A stretch of DNA of 64,000 nt from Bacillus sp. USDA818B3_A (GTDB taxonomy: Bacteria; Bacillota; Bacilli; Bacillales; Cytobacillaceae). The notes beneath the pieces are model-generated. The model ran no database searches, was not told the origin of the DNA, and was given only the letters and a program-made list of their open reading frames with translations. This document shows, piece after piece, positions 41,290-50,400 of this stretch. Location of the stretch: positions 20,508-84,507 of the forward strand of contig NZ_JAABNN010000021.1 in assembly GCF_009928415.1 (NCBI RefSeq), given 5' to 3'. The position numbers and the translations under genes were made by a program. Numbering within the stretch: position 1 is the stretch's first letter; each line of letters begins with the position of its first letter.

Positions 41290-41413
41290 TGTCCAGCTCC
41301 AGCGCCTAGGGGCTCGGGGTCATAAGCCAATCCGTCAAGAAGGCTAAAAAGCAGCCTTCTCGCCGGCTCGTCTTATGCCTGTCACCCCTGTTCAAGGCGC
41401 TTCCGCTTTTCTT
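41290..41413 (+). repeat. long form of the structured intergenic repeat (copy C)
   Basis: About 124 nt, ends TGTCCAGCTCCAGCGCC and GGCGCTTCCGCTTTTC. Nested pairing: AGCGCC/GGCGCT, AGGGG/CCCCT, CATAAG/CTTATG and an inner hairpin AGAAGGCT/AGCCTTCT around AAAAAGC. Compared with copy D (43028-43153) the paired positions change together (CATAAG/CTTATG against CACAAG/CTTGTG; AAGGCT/AGCCTT against AAGGTT/AACCTT), which argues for a conserved structure. Confidence 0.8.
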
Positions 41414-41422
41414 CTCATTATA

Positions 41423-41647
41423 TTAATCATATACAGTTTTGGTTCCATGTGTATAATCCGCTTCTTGCCGTTTGATCCCGCCTCGATTTTCAATTTCCTC
41501 AATAATTTCTCGATGAATTGTTTGTCCTTCACTATTTAAATAGGGAGCAATTTGTTGTAAAGAATGATGAAAGAAGGCTAGTTCGCTATCTTTCCAATCT
41601 GTTTTTACCATCAGGGAAAGCTCTGTCATATCTCGGCCTATGTACAT
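41423..41647 (-). CDS. yfhS: YfhS family protein
   Basis: 74-residue soluble protein, function unknown, located between mutY and fabL as in B. subtilis. Visible text: MTELSLMVKTDWKDSELAFF, HHSLQQIAPYLNSEGQTIHR, and the Gly-rich C-terminal GGIKRQEADYTHGTKTVYD. The start ATG follows TTCAGGAGAT. The yfhS name rests on synteny, size and remembered similarity. Confidence 0.78.
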   Translation of the reverse strand: MYIGRDMTELSLMVKTDWKDSELAFFHHSLQQIAPYLNSEGQTIHREIIEEIENRGGIKRQEADYTHGTKTVYD

Positions 41648-41786
41648 ATCTCCTGAACTCCTCTCGAACCGTATTTAATTTTAGTGTTTTATATTAATTG
41701 TCATCTATACATGGAAAAGATAAAATGAATAGAAAAGTAAAGCATTTCGTGATTTAACTTAAAATACATAGTAGGGGATGATCTAA

Positions 41787-42536
41787 TTGACACAAAAAGT
41801 CGCACTTATTACAGGAAGCTCAAGAGGAATTGGTAAGGCTACGGCCCTTCGTCTGGCAAAAGAGGGGTATGATATCGTAATTAACTATGCAAGAAGTAAA
41901 AGGGGCGCCCTTGAGGTTGCAGAGCAAATTGAAGCATTGGGTAGAAAGGTATTGGTTGTAAAGGCAAATGTTGGTGATGTGGCTAAGATAAAAGATATGT
42001 TTGCCCAGATAGATCAAGAATTCGGCCGGTTAGATATCTTTGTTAATAATGCTGCTTCCGGAGTTCAGCGCCCGATAATGGAATTAGAGGAATCGCATTG
42101 GGATTGGACATTAAATATCAATAGTAAAGCTTTATTATTTTGTGCCCAAGAAGCCGCAAAACTGATGGAGAAAAATGGCGGCGGGAAGATTGTAAGTATC
42201 AGTTCACTCGGTTCAATTCGTTATTTAGAAAATTATACGGTTGTGGGTGTTTCTAAAGCGGCACTAGAAGCATTAACAAGATACTTAGCTGTTGAATTAG
42301 CTCAAAAAAATATAATTGTTAATGCCGTATCAGGCGGGGCAGTGGATACCGAGGCATTAAAGCATTTTCCTAATCGGGAAGAGCTTCTGCAAGAGGCAAG
42401 AGAGAAGACACCTGCAGGACGAATGGTGGAAATTGACGATATCGTTAATAGTGTCATGTTTCTTTTATCAGATCAATCCAGCATGATTAGAGGACAAACA
42501 ATCATTGTAGATGGCGGAATTTCGTTACTCGTTTAG
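41787..42536 (+). CDS. fabL: enoyl-[acyl-carrier-protein] reductase III
   Basis: NADPH-dependent reduction of enoyl-ACP in fatty acid elongation; the triclosan-tolerant SDR-type enzyme of Bacillus. Seen: the cofactor loop TGSSRGIGKATALRLA, NNAASGVQRPIMELEE, and the catalytic pair in RYLENYTVVGVSKAALEALT with a Tyr-X6-Lys spacing, as in enoyl reductases rather than the Tyr-X3-Lys of most SDR. The end MIRGQTIIVDGGISLLV is the family ending. 249 aa. The start is TTG 41787 after AGGGGATG. sspE follows, as in B. subtilis. Confidence 0.95.
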   Translation: MTQKVALITGSSRGIGKATALRLAKEGYDIVINYARSKRGALEVAEQIEALGRKVLVVKANVGDVAKIKDMFAQIDQEFGRLDIFVNNAASGVQRPIMELEESHWDWTLNINSKALLFCAQEAAKLMEKNGGGKIVSISSLGSIRYLENYTVVGVSKAALEALTRYLAVELAQKNIIVNAVSGGAVDTEALKHFPNREELLQEAREKTPAGRMVEIDDIVNSVMFLLSDQSSMIRGQTIIVDGGISLLV

Positions 42537-42622
42537 TTCAATTTTAAAAATTATTTTTAAATAATTTTTTTGGGATATTCTCCACGAAGCCGGGACATAT
42601 TAATTTCGTGGAGGTGATATCA

Positions 42623-42943
42623 ATGGCAAACTTCAATCAACAGCCAAACAAAACTTCTGCTGGAACTAACATCCAGCAAGTAAGACAACAGAACGCTCAA
42701 TCAGCTGGTGCTGGTTCTGCAGGTTCTTTTGGAACTGAATTTGCAAGCGAAACAAATGCTGCTGAAGTAAGACGTCAAAATGCACAATCAGCTGGTGCTG
42801 GTTCTGCTGGCGCTGCAGGTTCTGCAGGTTCTTTTGGAACTGAATTCGCGAGCGAAACTAATGCTCAAGAAGTAAGACAACAAAACCAACAAGCAGAATC
42901 TCGTAAAAACCAAAACAGCGGTGGTCAATTCGGCCAAAGCTAA
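42623..42943 (+). CDS. sspE: gamma-type small acid-soluble spore protein
   Basis: Spore-core storage protein that does not bind DNA and is degraded at germination to supply amino acids. 106 residues, rich in Gln, Asn, Ala and Gly, without Cys or Trp. Two long internal repeats are visible (NAQSAGAGSAG, then FGTEFASETNA); each holds a TEFASE sequence, the recognition site of the germination protease GPR. The second repeat has an added AAGSAG insert. The frame opens at GTG 42608, but GGAGGTGAT places the start at ATG 42623. A terminator follows. Forespore (sigma-G) expression is expected; no clear promoter was identified. Confidence 0.95.
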   Translation: MANFNQQPNKTSAGTNIQQVRQQNAQSAGAGSAGSFGTEFASETNAAEVRRQNAQSAGAGSAGAAGSAGSFGTEFASETNAQEVRQQNQQAESRKNQNSGGQFGQS

Positions 42944-42955
42944 TAAAGCTTAAAA

Positions 42956-42998
42956 AAAGAAGGCACTCTTCATTCGTAAGAGTGCCTTCTTTATTTTT
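42956..42998 (+). terminator. terminator after sspE
   Basis: AAAGAAGGCACTCTT pairs with AAGAGTGCCTTCTTT around CATTCGT, followed by ATTTTT. Confidence 0.85.
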
Positions 42999-43010
42999 AT
43001 GAGCAAGGCG

Positions 43011-43153
43011 CGCTTCTGCTTTTCTACTTGTCCAGCTCCAGCGCCTAGCCCCTCGAGGTCACAAGCCAATCCGTCCAAAAGGTTAAAAAGCAACCTTTCA
43101 GCCGGCTTGTCTTGTGCTTGTCGGGGCTGATCAAGGCGCTTCCGCTTTTCTAC
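43011..43153 (+). repeat. long form of the structured intergenic repeat (copy D) with partial copy in front
   Basis: The full copy is 43028-43153, from TTGTCCAGCTCCAGCGCC to GGCGCTTCCGCTTTTC. Pairing arms: AGCGCC/GGCGCT, AGCCCC/GGGGCT, CACAAG/CTTGTG, AAAGGTT/AACCTTT around AAAAAGC. Just before it, 43011-43027 (GCAAGGCGCGCTTCTGC...) repeats the right end of the family, as if two units were joined or one was inserted next to a remnant. Together with the terminator it fills most of the 308-bp gap between sspE and ygaB. Confidence 0.8.
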
Positions 43154-43251
43154 TTTCGACAAAACTTCTGATTTGTCTACAGAACTAGTCAAAGGGAAAT
43201 TCGTGCTGTTCGAGAATACATATAATAGCTTAAAATAAGGCGGTGAGGGAA

Positions 43252-43509
43252 ATGGATCATTTTAACCGATTAGTTTCCGAGCAAATGGTGACAATGGAAA
43301 AATTATTATATCTGCAAGCTGAGCTTGAGCGATGCCAACAAATTGAGGAAGAACTTCAGAATCTGCAAAATGAGACCCATCTTGAGAGTATAAAAAATGA
43401 TATACAGTTAATGAAAAAAGAGCTAAAAGATATTCAGCTAATGTTTGAAAAACAGACAGAAGAAGTCATAAACTCCTATCGTGAAATGAACTTAACCCCA
43501 ACTTTATAA
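43252..43509 (+). CDS. ygaB: YgaB family coiled-coil protein
   Basis: 85-residue acidic protein of the YgaB family, function unknown. Almost the whole length is predicted helix with heptad-like Leu/Ile spacing (MEKLLYLQAELERCQQIEEE, LQNLQNETHLESIKNDIQLM), so a coiled coil is likely. Single Cys, no membrane segment. Frame opens at GTG 43243, but that codon belongs to the ribosome site; ATG 43252 (MDHFNRLVSEQMV) is chosen. Position between sspE and ygaC agrees with B. subtilis. Confidence 0.83.
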   Translation: MDHFNRLVSEQMVTMEKLLYLQAELERCQQIEEELQNLQNETHLESIKNDIQLMKKELKDIQLMFEKQTEEVINSYREMNLTPTL

Positions 43510-43549
43510 TTTTTGGGACCAAAAATCGAGAAAAATTAAACAATTTTTT

Positions 43550-43583
43550 ACAAAGAGCCATTGAAATCTGGCTCTTTTGTTTT
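43550..43583 (+). terminator. terminator after ygaB
   Basis: AAAGAGCCA pairs with TGGCTCTTT around TTGAAATC, followed by TGTTTT. Confidence 0.75.
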
Positions 43584-43703
43584 AAATTCTTGTCTTAACC
43601 GTTATAATAATAGTAAATAGGAATTTTACTTTGTTACCTTTTGTTGTATTAAACGGTTAAGAAATAGGTTTCAAAGCGTTCAGAAATGAAGGTAGGGGAG
43701 AAA

Positions 43704-44234
43704 ATGGTCGTACCCATCGAAGGTGAACCAATGCAAATACATAGCTATAAACACAATGGGCACATCCATCGCGTCTGGGAAGAAACAACAGTTTTAAAAG
43801 GGTCTCAGAATTTAGTGATTGGCGGAAATGACCGGACACTTGTAACGGAATCAGATGGAAGAACGTGGATAACAAGAGAACCAGCTATATGTTATTTCCA
43901 CTCTCAATACTGGTTCAATGTTATTGGAATGCTTCGTGAAGATGGCATCCACTATTACTGTAATATAAGTTCACCATTTATTTTCGATGGTGAGGCACTT
44001 AAGTATATTGATTATGATCTCGATATCAAGGTATTTCCTGATATGACCTTTAACTTACTAGACGAAGATGAATATGAACGGCATCGCCGTGAAATGAATT
44101 ATCCAGATGTTATTGATAAAATCTTAAAGAGGAACGTTGAAAAATTAATTCAAATGATTCGGCAGCGTAACGGTCCTTTTGCACCGGATTTTATCGATAT
44201 TTGGTATGAACGTTATTTAACTTACAGACGTTAA
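43704..44234 (+). CDS. ygaC: nucleoside tri-/diphosphatase, DUF402 family (YgaC)
   Basis: Member of the DUF402/Ntdp family; the S. aureus homologue hydrolyses nucleoside tri- and diphosphates. Conserved stretches: QIHSYKHNGHIHRVWEETTV, TESDGRTWITREPAICYFH, the acidic metal site YIDYDLDIKVFPD and LLDEDEYERH, and GPFAPDFIDIWYERYLTYR. The 176-residue length equals the usual family size when ATG 43704 (after AGGGGAG) is used; ATG 43686 lacks a ribosome site. Cytoplasmic. Position follows the B. subtilis order. Confidence 0.9.
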   Translation: MVVPIEGEPMQIHSYKHNGHIHRVWEETTVLKGSQNLVIGGNDRTLVTESDGRTWITREPAICYFHSQYWFNVIGMLREDGIHYYCNISSPFIFDGEALKYIDYDLDIKVFPDMTFNLLDEDEYERHRREMNYPDVIDKILKRNVEKLIQMIRQRNGPFAPDFIDIWYERYLTYRR

Positions 44235-44254
44235 ATAATTTTTGCTATATGAAG

Positions 44255-44285
44255 AACCTGTTGTTTGGAAAGCAACAGGTTTTTA
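44255..44285 (+). terminator. terminator after ygaC
   Basis: AACCTGTTG pairs with CAACAGGTT around a 9-nt loop, then TTTT. Confidence 0.75.
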
Positions 44286-44320
44286 ACTGTTTAAGTATAA
44301 TGGATAAAGGAGGGGATTGC

Positions 44321-46090
44321 TTGAACAGTATTCGCAGGTATCTGCAATTTGTCAAACCATATCGCGCACAAATCATATGGACCATTATCATTGGCATTAT
44401 TAAGTTTTCTATACCGTTAATCATTCCTATGCTGATAAAGTACGTAGTTGATGATATTGTTGGAAATAATGGGATTTCTCATGATGAAAAAATAAGTAAA
44501 CTGCTGCTTATTATGGGAGTTATGATTGTTGTATTCGTCATCTTAAGACCGCCGATTGAATACTATCGTCAATATTTTGCCCAATGGACGTCAAGTAAAA
44601 TCCTATATGATATTCGTGATCAAATGTATACTCACATCCAAAAGCTTAGCTTTCGTTATTTTTCCAATAACCGTGCAGGTGAGATCATTTCACGTGTAAT
44701 TAATGATGTAGAACAGACAAAGACCTTCGTTACTTCTGGATTAATGAATCTTTGGCTCGACATTGCTACAATAGTTATTGCTATTATCTTTATGTTTTAT
44801 ATGAATGTTAAATTAACCGTTGTATCTATTTTGTTATTTCCACTATACGCCTTCTCAGTTCGCTACTTTTTCGGTAATCTGCGGAATTTGACTAGGAGAC
44901 GTTCACAGGCACTTGCAGAGGTACAAAGTTATTTGCATGAAAGAGTCCAGGGAATGCCGGTTATTAAGAGCTTTGCAATAGAAGAGTATGAACAATCGCA
45001 GTTCGATAAACAGAATAAAAACTTTTTAGAAAAAGCCTTGCAGCATACTAGCTGGAATGCAAAATCTTTTGCAGCAGTAAACACGATTACTGATATCGCC
45101 CCATTGATAGTAATTGGATACTCAGCCTACCTTGTTATCCAGGATCAATTATCACTTGGAACAATGGTTGCTTTTTTTGCCTATATCGATAAACTGTACA
45201 ATCCGTTAAGAAGGCTTGTAAATTCATCTACTACCATCACCCAATCATTTGCTTCGATGGACCGGGTATTTGAATTCCTTGATGAGAAATATGATATAGT
45301 GGATGAGCCTAACGCTCGGGTCTGCACAGAAGTAAAGGGGAATATCTCTTTTGAACATGTATCCTTTTCATATGACAAAGAAGATGAGATGGTCTTGAAA
45401 GACATTCATTTAGATATTAAAAAAGGAGAAACCATTGCTCTTGTTGGGATGAGCGGTGGAGGAAAATCTACGCTTGTTAGCCTTATTCCACGCTTCTACG
45501 ATGTTACAAAGGGAAGGATCACCTTAGATGGTGTTGACATACGCAAATTTAAGGTACAATCTCTTAGAGATAAAATAGGAGTCGTATTTCAAGATAACAT
45601 TCTATTTAGTGAATCGGTAAAAGATAATATATTATTGGGGAAGCCTGATGCCTCTGAAGAAGAAGTTTACAAGGCAGCCAAAGCAGCCAATGCTCATGAG
45701 TTTATCTTAAACCTATCAGAAGGATATAACACCAAGGTAGGAGAACGGGGTATAAAGCTATCTGGCGGTCAGAAACAGCGTGTTGCGATTGCCAGAGTAT
45801 TTTTAAAAAATCCCCCAATCCTGCTACTCGATGAAGCCACTTCTGCATTGGACTTAGAAAGCGAGCATCTTATTCAGGAATCACTTGAGGAGCTTGCAAA
45901 AGACAGAACGACCTTTATTGTTGCGCACCGCTTATCAACTATTACCCATGCCAACCGGATTGTACTAATTGAGCACGGGGAAATTGTCGAGGTAGGAACA
46001 CACGAAGAACTAATGGCTAAGCAGGGGAATTATTATAAACTGTTCCAGGTTCAGCAGCTAGAAAGTAAGGAAGAACAGGCGTCTGTTTAA
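44321..46090 (+). CDS. ygaD: ABC transporter half-exporter (YgaD, MsbA/LmrA type)
   Basis: Homodimeric exporter candidate: six-helix membrane domain (residues about 1-310) fused to one ATPase domain. Seen: helix texts such as IIWTIIIGIIKFSIPLIIPM, the coupling segment RRSQALAEVQSYLHERVQG, Walker A GMSGGGKSTLVSL, signature LSGGQKQRVAIARVFL, Walker B PPILLLDEATSALD, switch IVAHRLSTI. 589 aa. The frame is open from 44249, but AAGGAGGGG before TTG 44321 (MNSIRRYLQFVKPYR) decides the start. Substrate unknown (lipid or drug in relatives). Note GMSGGGKS with Gly where Ser/Cys is common. Confidence 0.92.
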   Translation: MNSIRRYLQFVKPYRAQIIWTIIIGIIKFSIPLIIPMLIKYVVDDIVGNNGISHDEKISKLLLIMGVMIVVFVILRPPIEYYRQYFAQWTSSKILYDIRDQMYTHIQKLSFRYFSNNRAGEIISRVINDVEQTKTFVTSGLMNLWLDIATIVIAIIFMFYMNVKLTVVSILLFPLYAFSVRYFFGNLRNLTRRRSQALAEVQSYLHERVQGMPVIKSFAIEEYEQSQFDKQNKNFLEKALQHTSWNAKSFAAVNTITDIAPLIVIGYSAYLVIQDQLSLGTMVAFFAYIDKLYNPLRRLVNSSTTITQSFASMDRVFEFLDEKYDIVDEPNARVCTEVKGNISFEHVSFSYDKEDEMVLKDIHLDIKKGETIALVGMSGGGKSTLVSLIPRFYDVTKGRITLDGVDIRKFKVQSLRDKIGVVFQDNILFSESVKDNILLGKPDASEEEVYKAAKAANAHEFILNLSEGYNTKVGERGIKLSGGQKQRVAIARVFLKNPPILLLDEATSALDLESEHLIQESLEELAKDRTTFIVAHRLSTITHANRIVLIEHGEIVEVGTHEELMAKQGNYYKLFQVQQLESKEEQASV

Positions 46091-46117
46091 GTCATAAAAA
46101 GAAATAAATATAATGAT

Positions 46118-46150
46118 AAAAGAACCCGTGCTATTGGCAGGGTTCTTTCA
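46118..46150. terminator. terminator between convergent ygaD and ygaE
   Basis: AAAGAACCC pairs with GGGTTCTTT around a 13-nt loop. Confidence 0.65.
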
Positions 46151-46156
46151 TTTAAG

Positions 46157-47224
46157 TTATGACTCTTCGATTGATACTTCGTTGTGATGATAGGAATGAA
46201 AGCTGGTTATTAGGGTATCTAGATGCTCCACCTGTTCTCCGTAATCAATAATAGTTGCGATAATCTGCATGGAATGATATAAGTGCGGATTATCATGATC
46301 CTCAATTTCCCTTACATGTTTTAAATAAAAATCAAACAATTCTTTTTTATTAATACAGTCTGTTTCTTTAACATTGGAATGGGGAATAGGTACCTTCCCA
46401 ATAAAGCGAAGTATAATCTGTTCATGATGATAAATTAGACTATCTAATTGCTCCTGGATAGACTCCTTAAAGCTCTCAGGAAGCTGCAGGAGTTCATTTT
46501 CAAAGCGATGAAGCCTTTTTAAAGTATCCAATGCTTTTTTAGCTGTTATATTTAATTGACGGTAAATGACTAACTTACGGGATTTTTCCAATTTAACTTT
46601 CTTAAAGTAACTGCGCTCTTCCTTATACATTGTATATAGCTGTTCCATCGAATGGATGCTGTCTTTAAAATCTAATATATCTGCCTTTAGTAATTGATGA
46701 TCATAGTCGTGCCTAGTGCTTAGCCGAATCCATTTTATGATTTCTTCTGTCGTATTTACGATTTTAAAATACAGTTTATTTTCATACTTTGGCGGCATGA
46801 AGATAAGATTGACAAAAAAAGCGGAAAATACACCAATCATAATCGTCGAAAAACGGATACCAGCGAACTGGATAAAATTATCACTTTGCGTTTCCATAAT
46901 GGATATTAAAGTTACGAGTGATAATCCAATCGTATTTTCGAGTTTAAGTTTTAGATTTAACAGGATGACAATAATAGCTGCAAGTCCAATTACAATAATG
47001 TGATTTCCTAATAAAAGAACAAAAATAACCGCAAATAAAGCCCCAATAATATTTCCCTGAATTTGTTCAATGATCGTTAAATACGAGCGATATATGGTCG
47101 GTTGAATCGCAAAGATTGCAGCAATCCCGGCAAAGACAGGGGAAGGTGAATGGAGCAGCTGTCCTATGAAAAGGGATAATGCAATGGCTATTCCCGTTTT
47201 TAAAATTCGGGCACCTAACTTCAT
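46157..47224 (-). CDS. ygaE: YgaE, aromatic acid exporter-family membrane protein
   Basis: N-terminal half has four to six membrane helices of the ArAE/FUSC type (ILKTGIAIALSLFIGQLLHS, VFAGIAAIFAIQPTIYRSYL, NIIGALFAVIFVLLLGNHII); the C-terminal half (about 150-355) is a soluble helical domain with long coiled segments. Length 355 aa matches the family in bacilli. Transported compound unknown; relatives export aromatic acids. The start ATG 47224 lies after GAAAGGAATC. It is convergent with ygaD, as in B. subtilis. Confidence 0.85.
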   Translation of the reverse strand: MKLGARILKTGIAIALSLFIGQLLHSPSPVFAGIAAIFAIQPTIYRSYLTIIEQIQGNIIGALFAVIFVLLLGNHIIVIGLAAIIVILLNLKLKLENTIGLSLVTLISIMETQSDNFIQFAGIRFSTIMIGVFSAFFVNLIFMPPKYENKLYFKIVNTTEEIIKWIRLSTRHDYDHQLLKADILDFKDSIHSMEQLYTMYKEERSYFKKVKLEKSRKLVIYRQLNITAKKALDTLKRLHRFENELLQLPESFKESIQEQLDSLIYHHEQIILRFIGKVPIPHSNVKETDCINKKELFDFYLKHVREIEDHDNPHLYHSMQIIATIIDYGEQVEHLDTLITSFHSYHHNEVSIEES

Positions 47225-47359
47225 TTAAGTAGATTCCTTTCAACTGGTCGTTTAAATTGTATGAGTACAAATGAATAACAAATATGTACTATACAATGAA
47301 TAAAGGATATTAGCAAGAGATATTATATCAATTTTTATATTCAGTTTATATTAAAAAAA

Positions 47360-47396
47360 TGTAAAAAAAAACGTCCACTATAATTAGTGGACGTTT
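47360..47396 (-). terminator. terminator of gltA
   Basis: Perfect 12-bp stem (AAACGTCCACTA pairing with TAGTGGACGTTT), loop TAAT; on the minus strand a run of T follows. Confidence 0.85.
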
Positions 47397-47459
47397 CCTG
47401 CGTAAACCTGTTCCTTTGTCTGCAAATGCATAGTGCATGTGCTTGCTCTTTTCCTTAGA

Positions 47460-50400
47460 TCACTCTGTTGATACAGAAGGGTCAGCCTGCTCTTTAACAG
47501 GTAGAATTTGAACAAAGTGATTTTCTGGATTCTCTAAAAGAGCCTTAAGCTCATTTGCCTCTTCTGATTGACCATTTTGTGCAAGTAAAGCAGTATATTG
47601 ACCTAAAAGTTCATTAATATCCTTTTTACCTTTTTCGTCTAAATTCACAACAGATACTTTGGCACCTTTTGCAACGCGGCGCTGGATTGCATCCTTGGTT
47701 AGACCCATTTCAGGCTGATGGCGGATATAAACCACACCACCGGTCATACCTGCACAAATCCATGGACCTGGGTCACCGAGAACAAGACCGCGGCCATTAG
47801 TCATATATTCGAAAGCAAAGCCTTTGATATTCGCATTTGCTCCGATATTTCCTGTTTCTTTTTCTGGCAGTGGCTGCTTTAGGGCACCGCCGATAATTAA
47901 ATCAGCACCAGAAAGACGAATTCCCGCACGGGCATCAGCATTACCCTGAGCAACAAGAAGTCCTTTTTGTGCACCATAACCGAAACCTTTACCAACTGAA
48001 CCATTCAGATAACGGCCATTTTTACCTTTAGACTTAAGAACGTGAATATTACCGCCAAATGAAGTTTTACCAACGCCGTCTTGACCGCCGCCATTGACAG
48101 TAATTTCAATGCCTTCACTGTTATAAGCACCTAAACCGTTGCCAGGAATGGAACCTTCTTTGTACTTAAGCTGTACTGGAGCCAGCTGTTTATAAGAGCC
48201 ATCCAGTCTTCCGCGGACACGGTGGCAGGATACCCGGCTTCCTAATACTCTTTGCTCAGAGGTTACACTTTCAAACTCGCGTGACGAATGAAGCTGATCT
48301 ACACTTGCATCAAGGTACTCTGCACCTGCTGCCACTTGAAGTTGAACTTCCTCAATTGATTTTGATGCTTCTATTTTAGCAAACTGGCCGATTTCAAGCG
48401 GTTTTAACAGATAAGAAAGATTCAGTTGATCTTCTCCTTTAACCTGCTCTAATAGTTCGGAATGGCCAACTGCATCCTGTAAGTTATTAATTCCCAATGA
48501 AGCGGCAAGAGCCTTTAACTCCGTGCCAAATGCAGTAAATAGATTCATAATTCCTTGAACCGCTAAATCAAACTGTCTTGGTACAAATCGACGAAGTCCG
48601 TGTTCTTTTGCTTGTGCTTCCGATTCAATTTGCGTCGCAATACCGACATGGCAAGTATCCAAATGACAGCCGCGGCAAGTTGTACAACCAATCGAAAGCA
48701 TAGCTAATGTACCAAAACCAACCCGGTTCGCACCTAGAAGCATAATCTTCATAACATCCATGGCGCTCTTCATGCCGCCATCTGCCCATAATTCAACTTT
48801 ATGGCGAAGACCGCTTTCTAATAGGGCATTGTGAGCGGCTTTAACACCAATTTCAACAGGTAAGCCCACATATTGAAGGGCATGGATTCTAGCCGCACCT
48901 GTACCGCCATCAAAGCCGCTTAGTGTGATGATATCTGCTCCAGCTTTGGCAATACCAACAGCGATTGTACCGATATTTGGTACAACAGGTACTTTAACAG
49001 CAATTTTTGCTTGGTCATTGGCAGTTTTTAATTCTAGAATCATTTGTGCCAAATCTTCAATTGAATAGATATCATGGTTATTTGATGGTGAAATCAAATC
49101 GGAACCTAGTGTAGCGTTACGAGCTGCGGCAACCTTTGCTGTAACCTTTGAACCAGGTAAGTGACCGCCTTCACCAGGCTTTGCGCCTTGACCAATCTTA
49201 ATTTCTAATAGGTTTGAAGAGTTTAATAGTTCGGCATTTACCCCGAAACGGCCGGAAGCGATTTGCTGTCCTCTTGTTCTTGGATATTTACCGAGCATAT
49301 CTTTAATTTCTCCGCCCTCACCATTTAAACTCACCATGTTTAAACGATCAGCACCTTCAGCATAGGCTCTAAAAGCAATTTCGTTCTGAGAACCAAATGA
49401 CATTGAAGAAATTAAGAATGGCAGATCATGTTCACCAACCCTAAGATCGACTTCTTCTGATGCTACTTGTTTATTACTCTTTTTAAGTGATACTAAATGA
49501 CGAATGGTAGTCGGGTTTTGCTCTTCCTGTTCAGTGATTTTATCACGGTATACGTTATAGTCACCGGTTGAAGCAACTTCACCTATTGCTTTCCAGATAC
49601 GAGGGAAGAGGTGGAATGTTTTACCGACTCTCTCCTTATCATTCTGGTAATCTGCCGCTCTTTTAATGGAATCCTGCTTCAATGCCTCGAAATCCATTTC
49701 GAGTTCTTTTGAACCGAAGAAGTTTACTATGTTTAATACCTTCGCTACTTCTTCATGTAAGCCAATACTGGAGTATAATCTGCCGTAACCGCGCAGTTCA
49801 TGAATTCCAATAGTGGAAATAACTTTTTCTAATCCTTTTGTAAGGGCACTATATAGGTTTGTTAATGGTTTAGCTGTTTCATCGAGAACTGTTAAGAACA
49901 TGTAGTACGGGCTGATCATATCTGCTCCTAAACCAAAAACAGTAATAATGTCATGGAGAGAGCGGATGCTTGCAGAACGTAATAGGATCGAACAATCTCT
50001 TCTTAACTCAGCTTTTACTAATGCTTGATCGATAGCAGAAGTAACTAAATGTGAATCCATCCAATAGGAATCTTCTTGATGGGCTTTCGCATCATCAAGA
50101 ATCAGCAGTGTTTTACCAGCTTGAACGGCTTGAACTGCTTCATTTGCCAGTCTTTCTAATGCTTTATCTAATTTTTCGCTGCTTGCAAAGGTAGTAGAGA
50201 TGAAGGCCGCTAATTTTTGTTCTTGGAAGTGGTGTACTACCTGATCAAAGCTAGGCTGACCTAATGCTTCTGCACATGAGAATCCAGCTTTTCCTTCCAC
50301 TAATAAAGGAGTGGTAAGCTCAATGACTGCATTTGCTTTTTCAGCAGCAAAAAGATGCGGCCGTTTCCCGATAATTACACGAGTAGAGAAGTGCTCTGTT

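Noticed and set aside
41135..41347. 70-codon frame crossing the end of mutY
   Set aside because: It overlaps mutY in another frame and continues through the terminator and the repeat; no ribosome site.
42950..43192. 80-codon open frame on the minus strand between sspE and ygaB
   Set aside because: It runs through the sspE terminator and the long repeat copy; no ribosome site, composition reflects the repeat, so it is not a gene.
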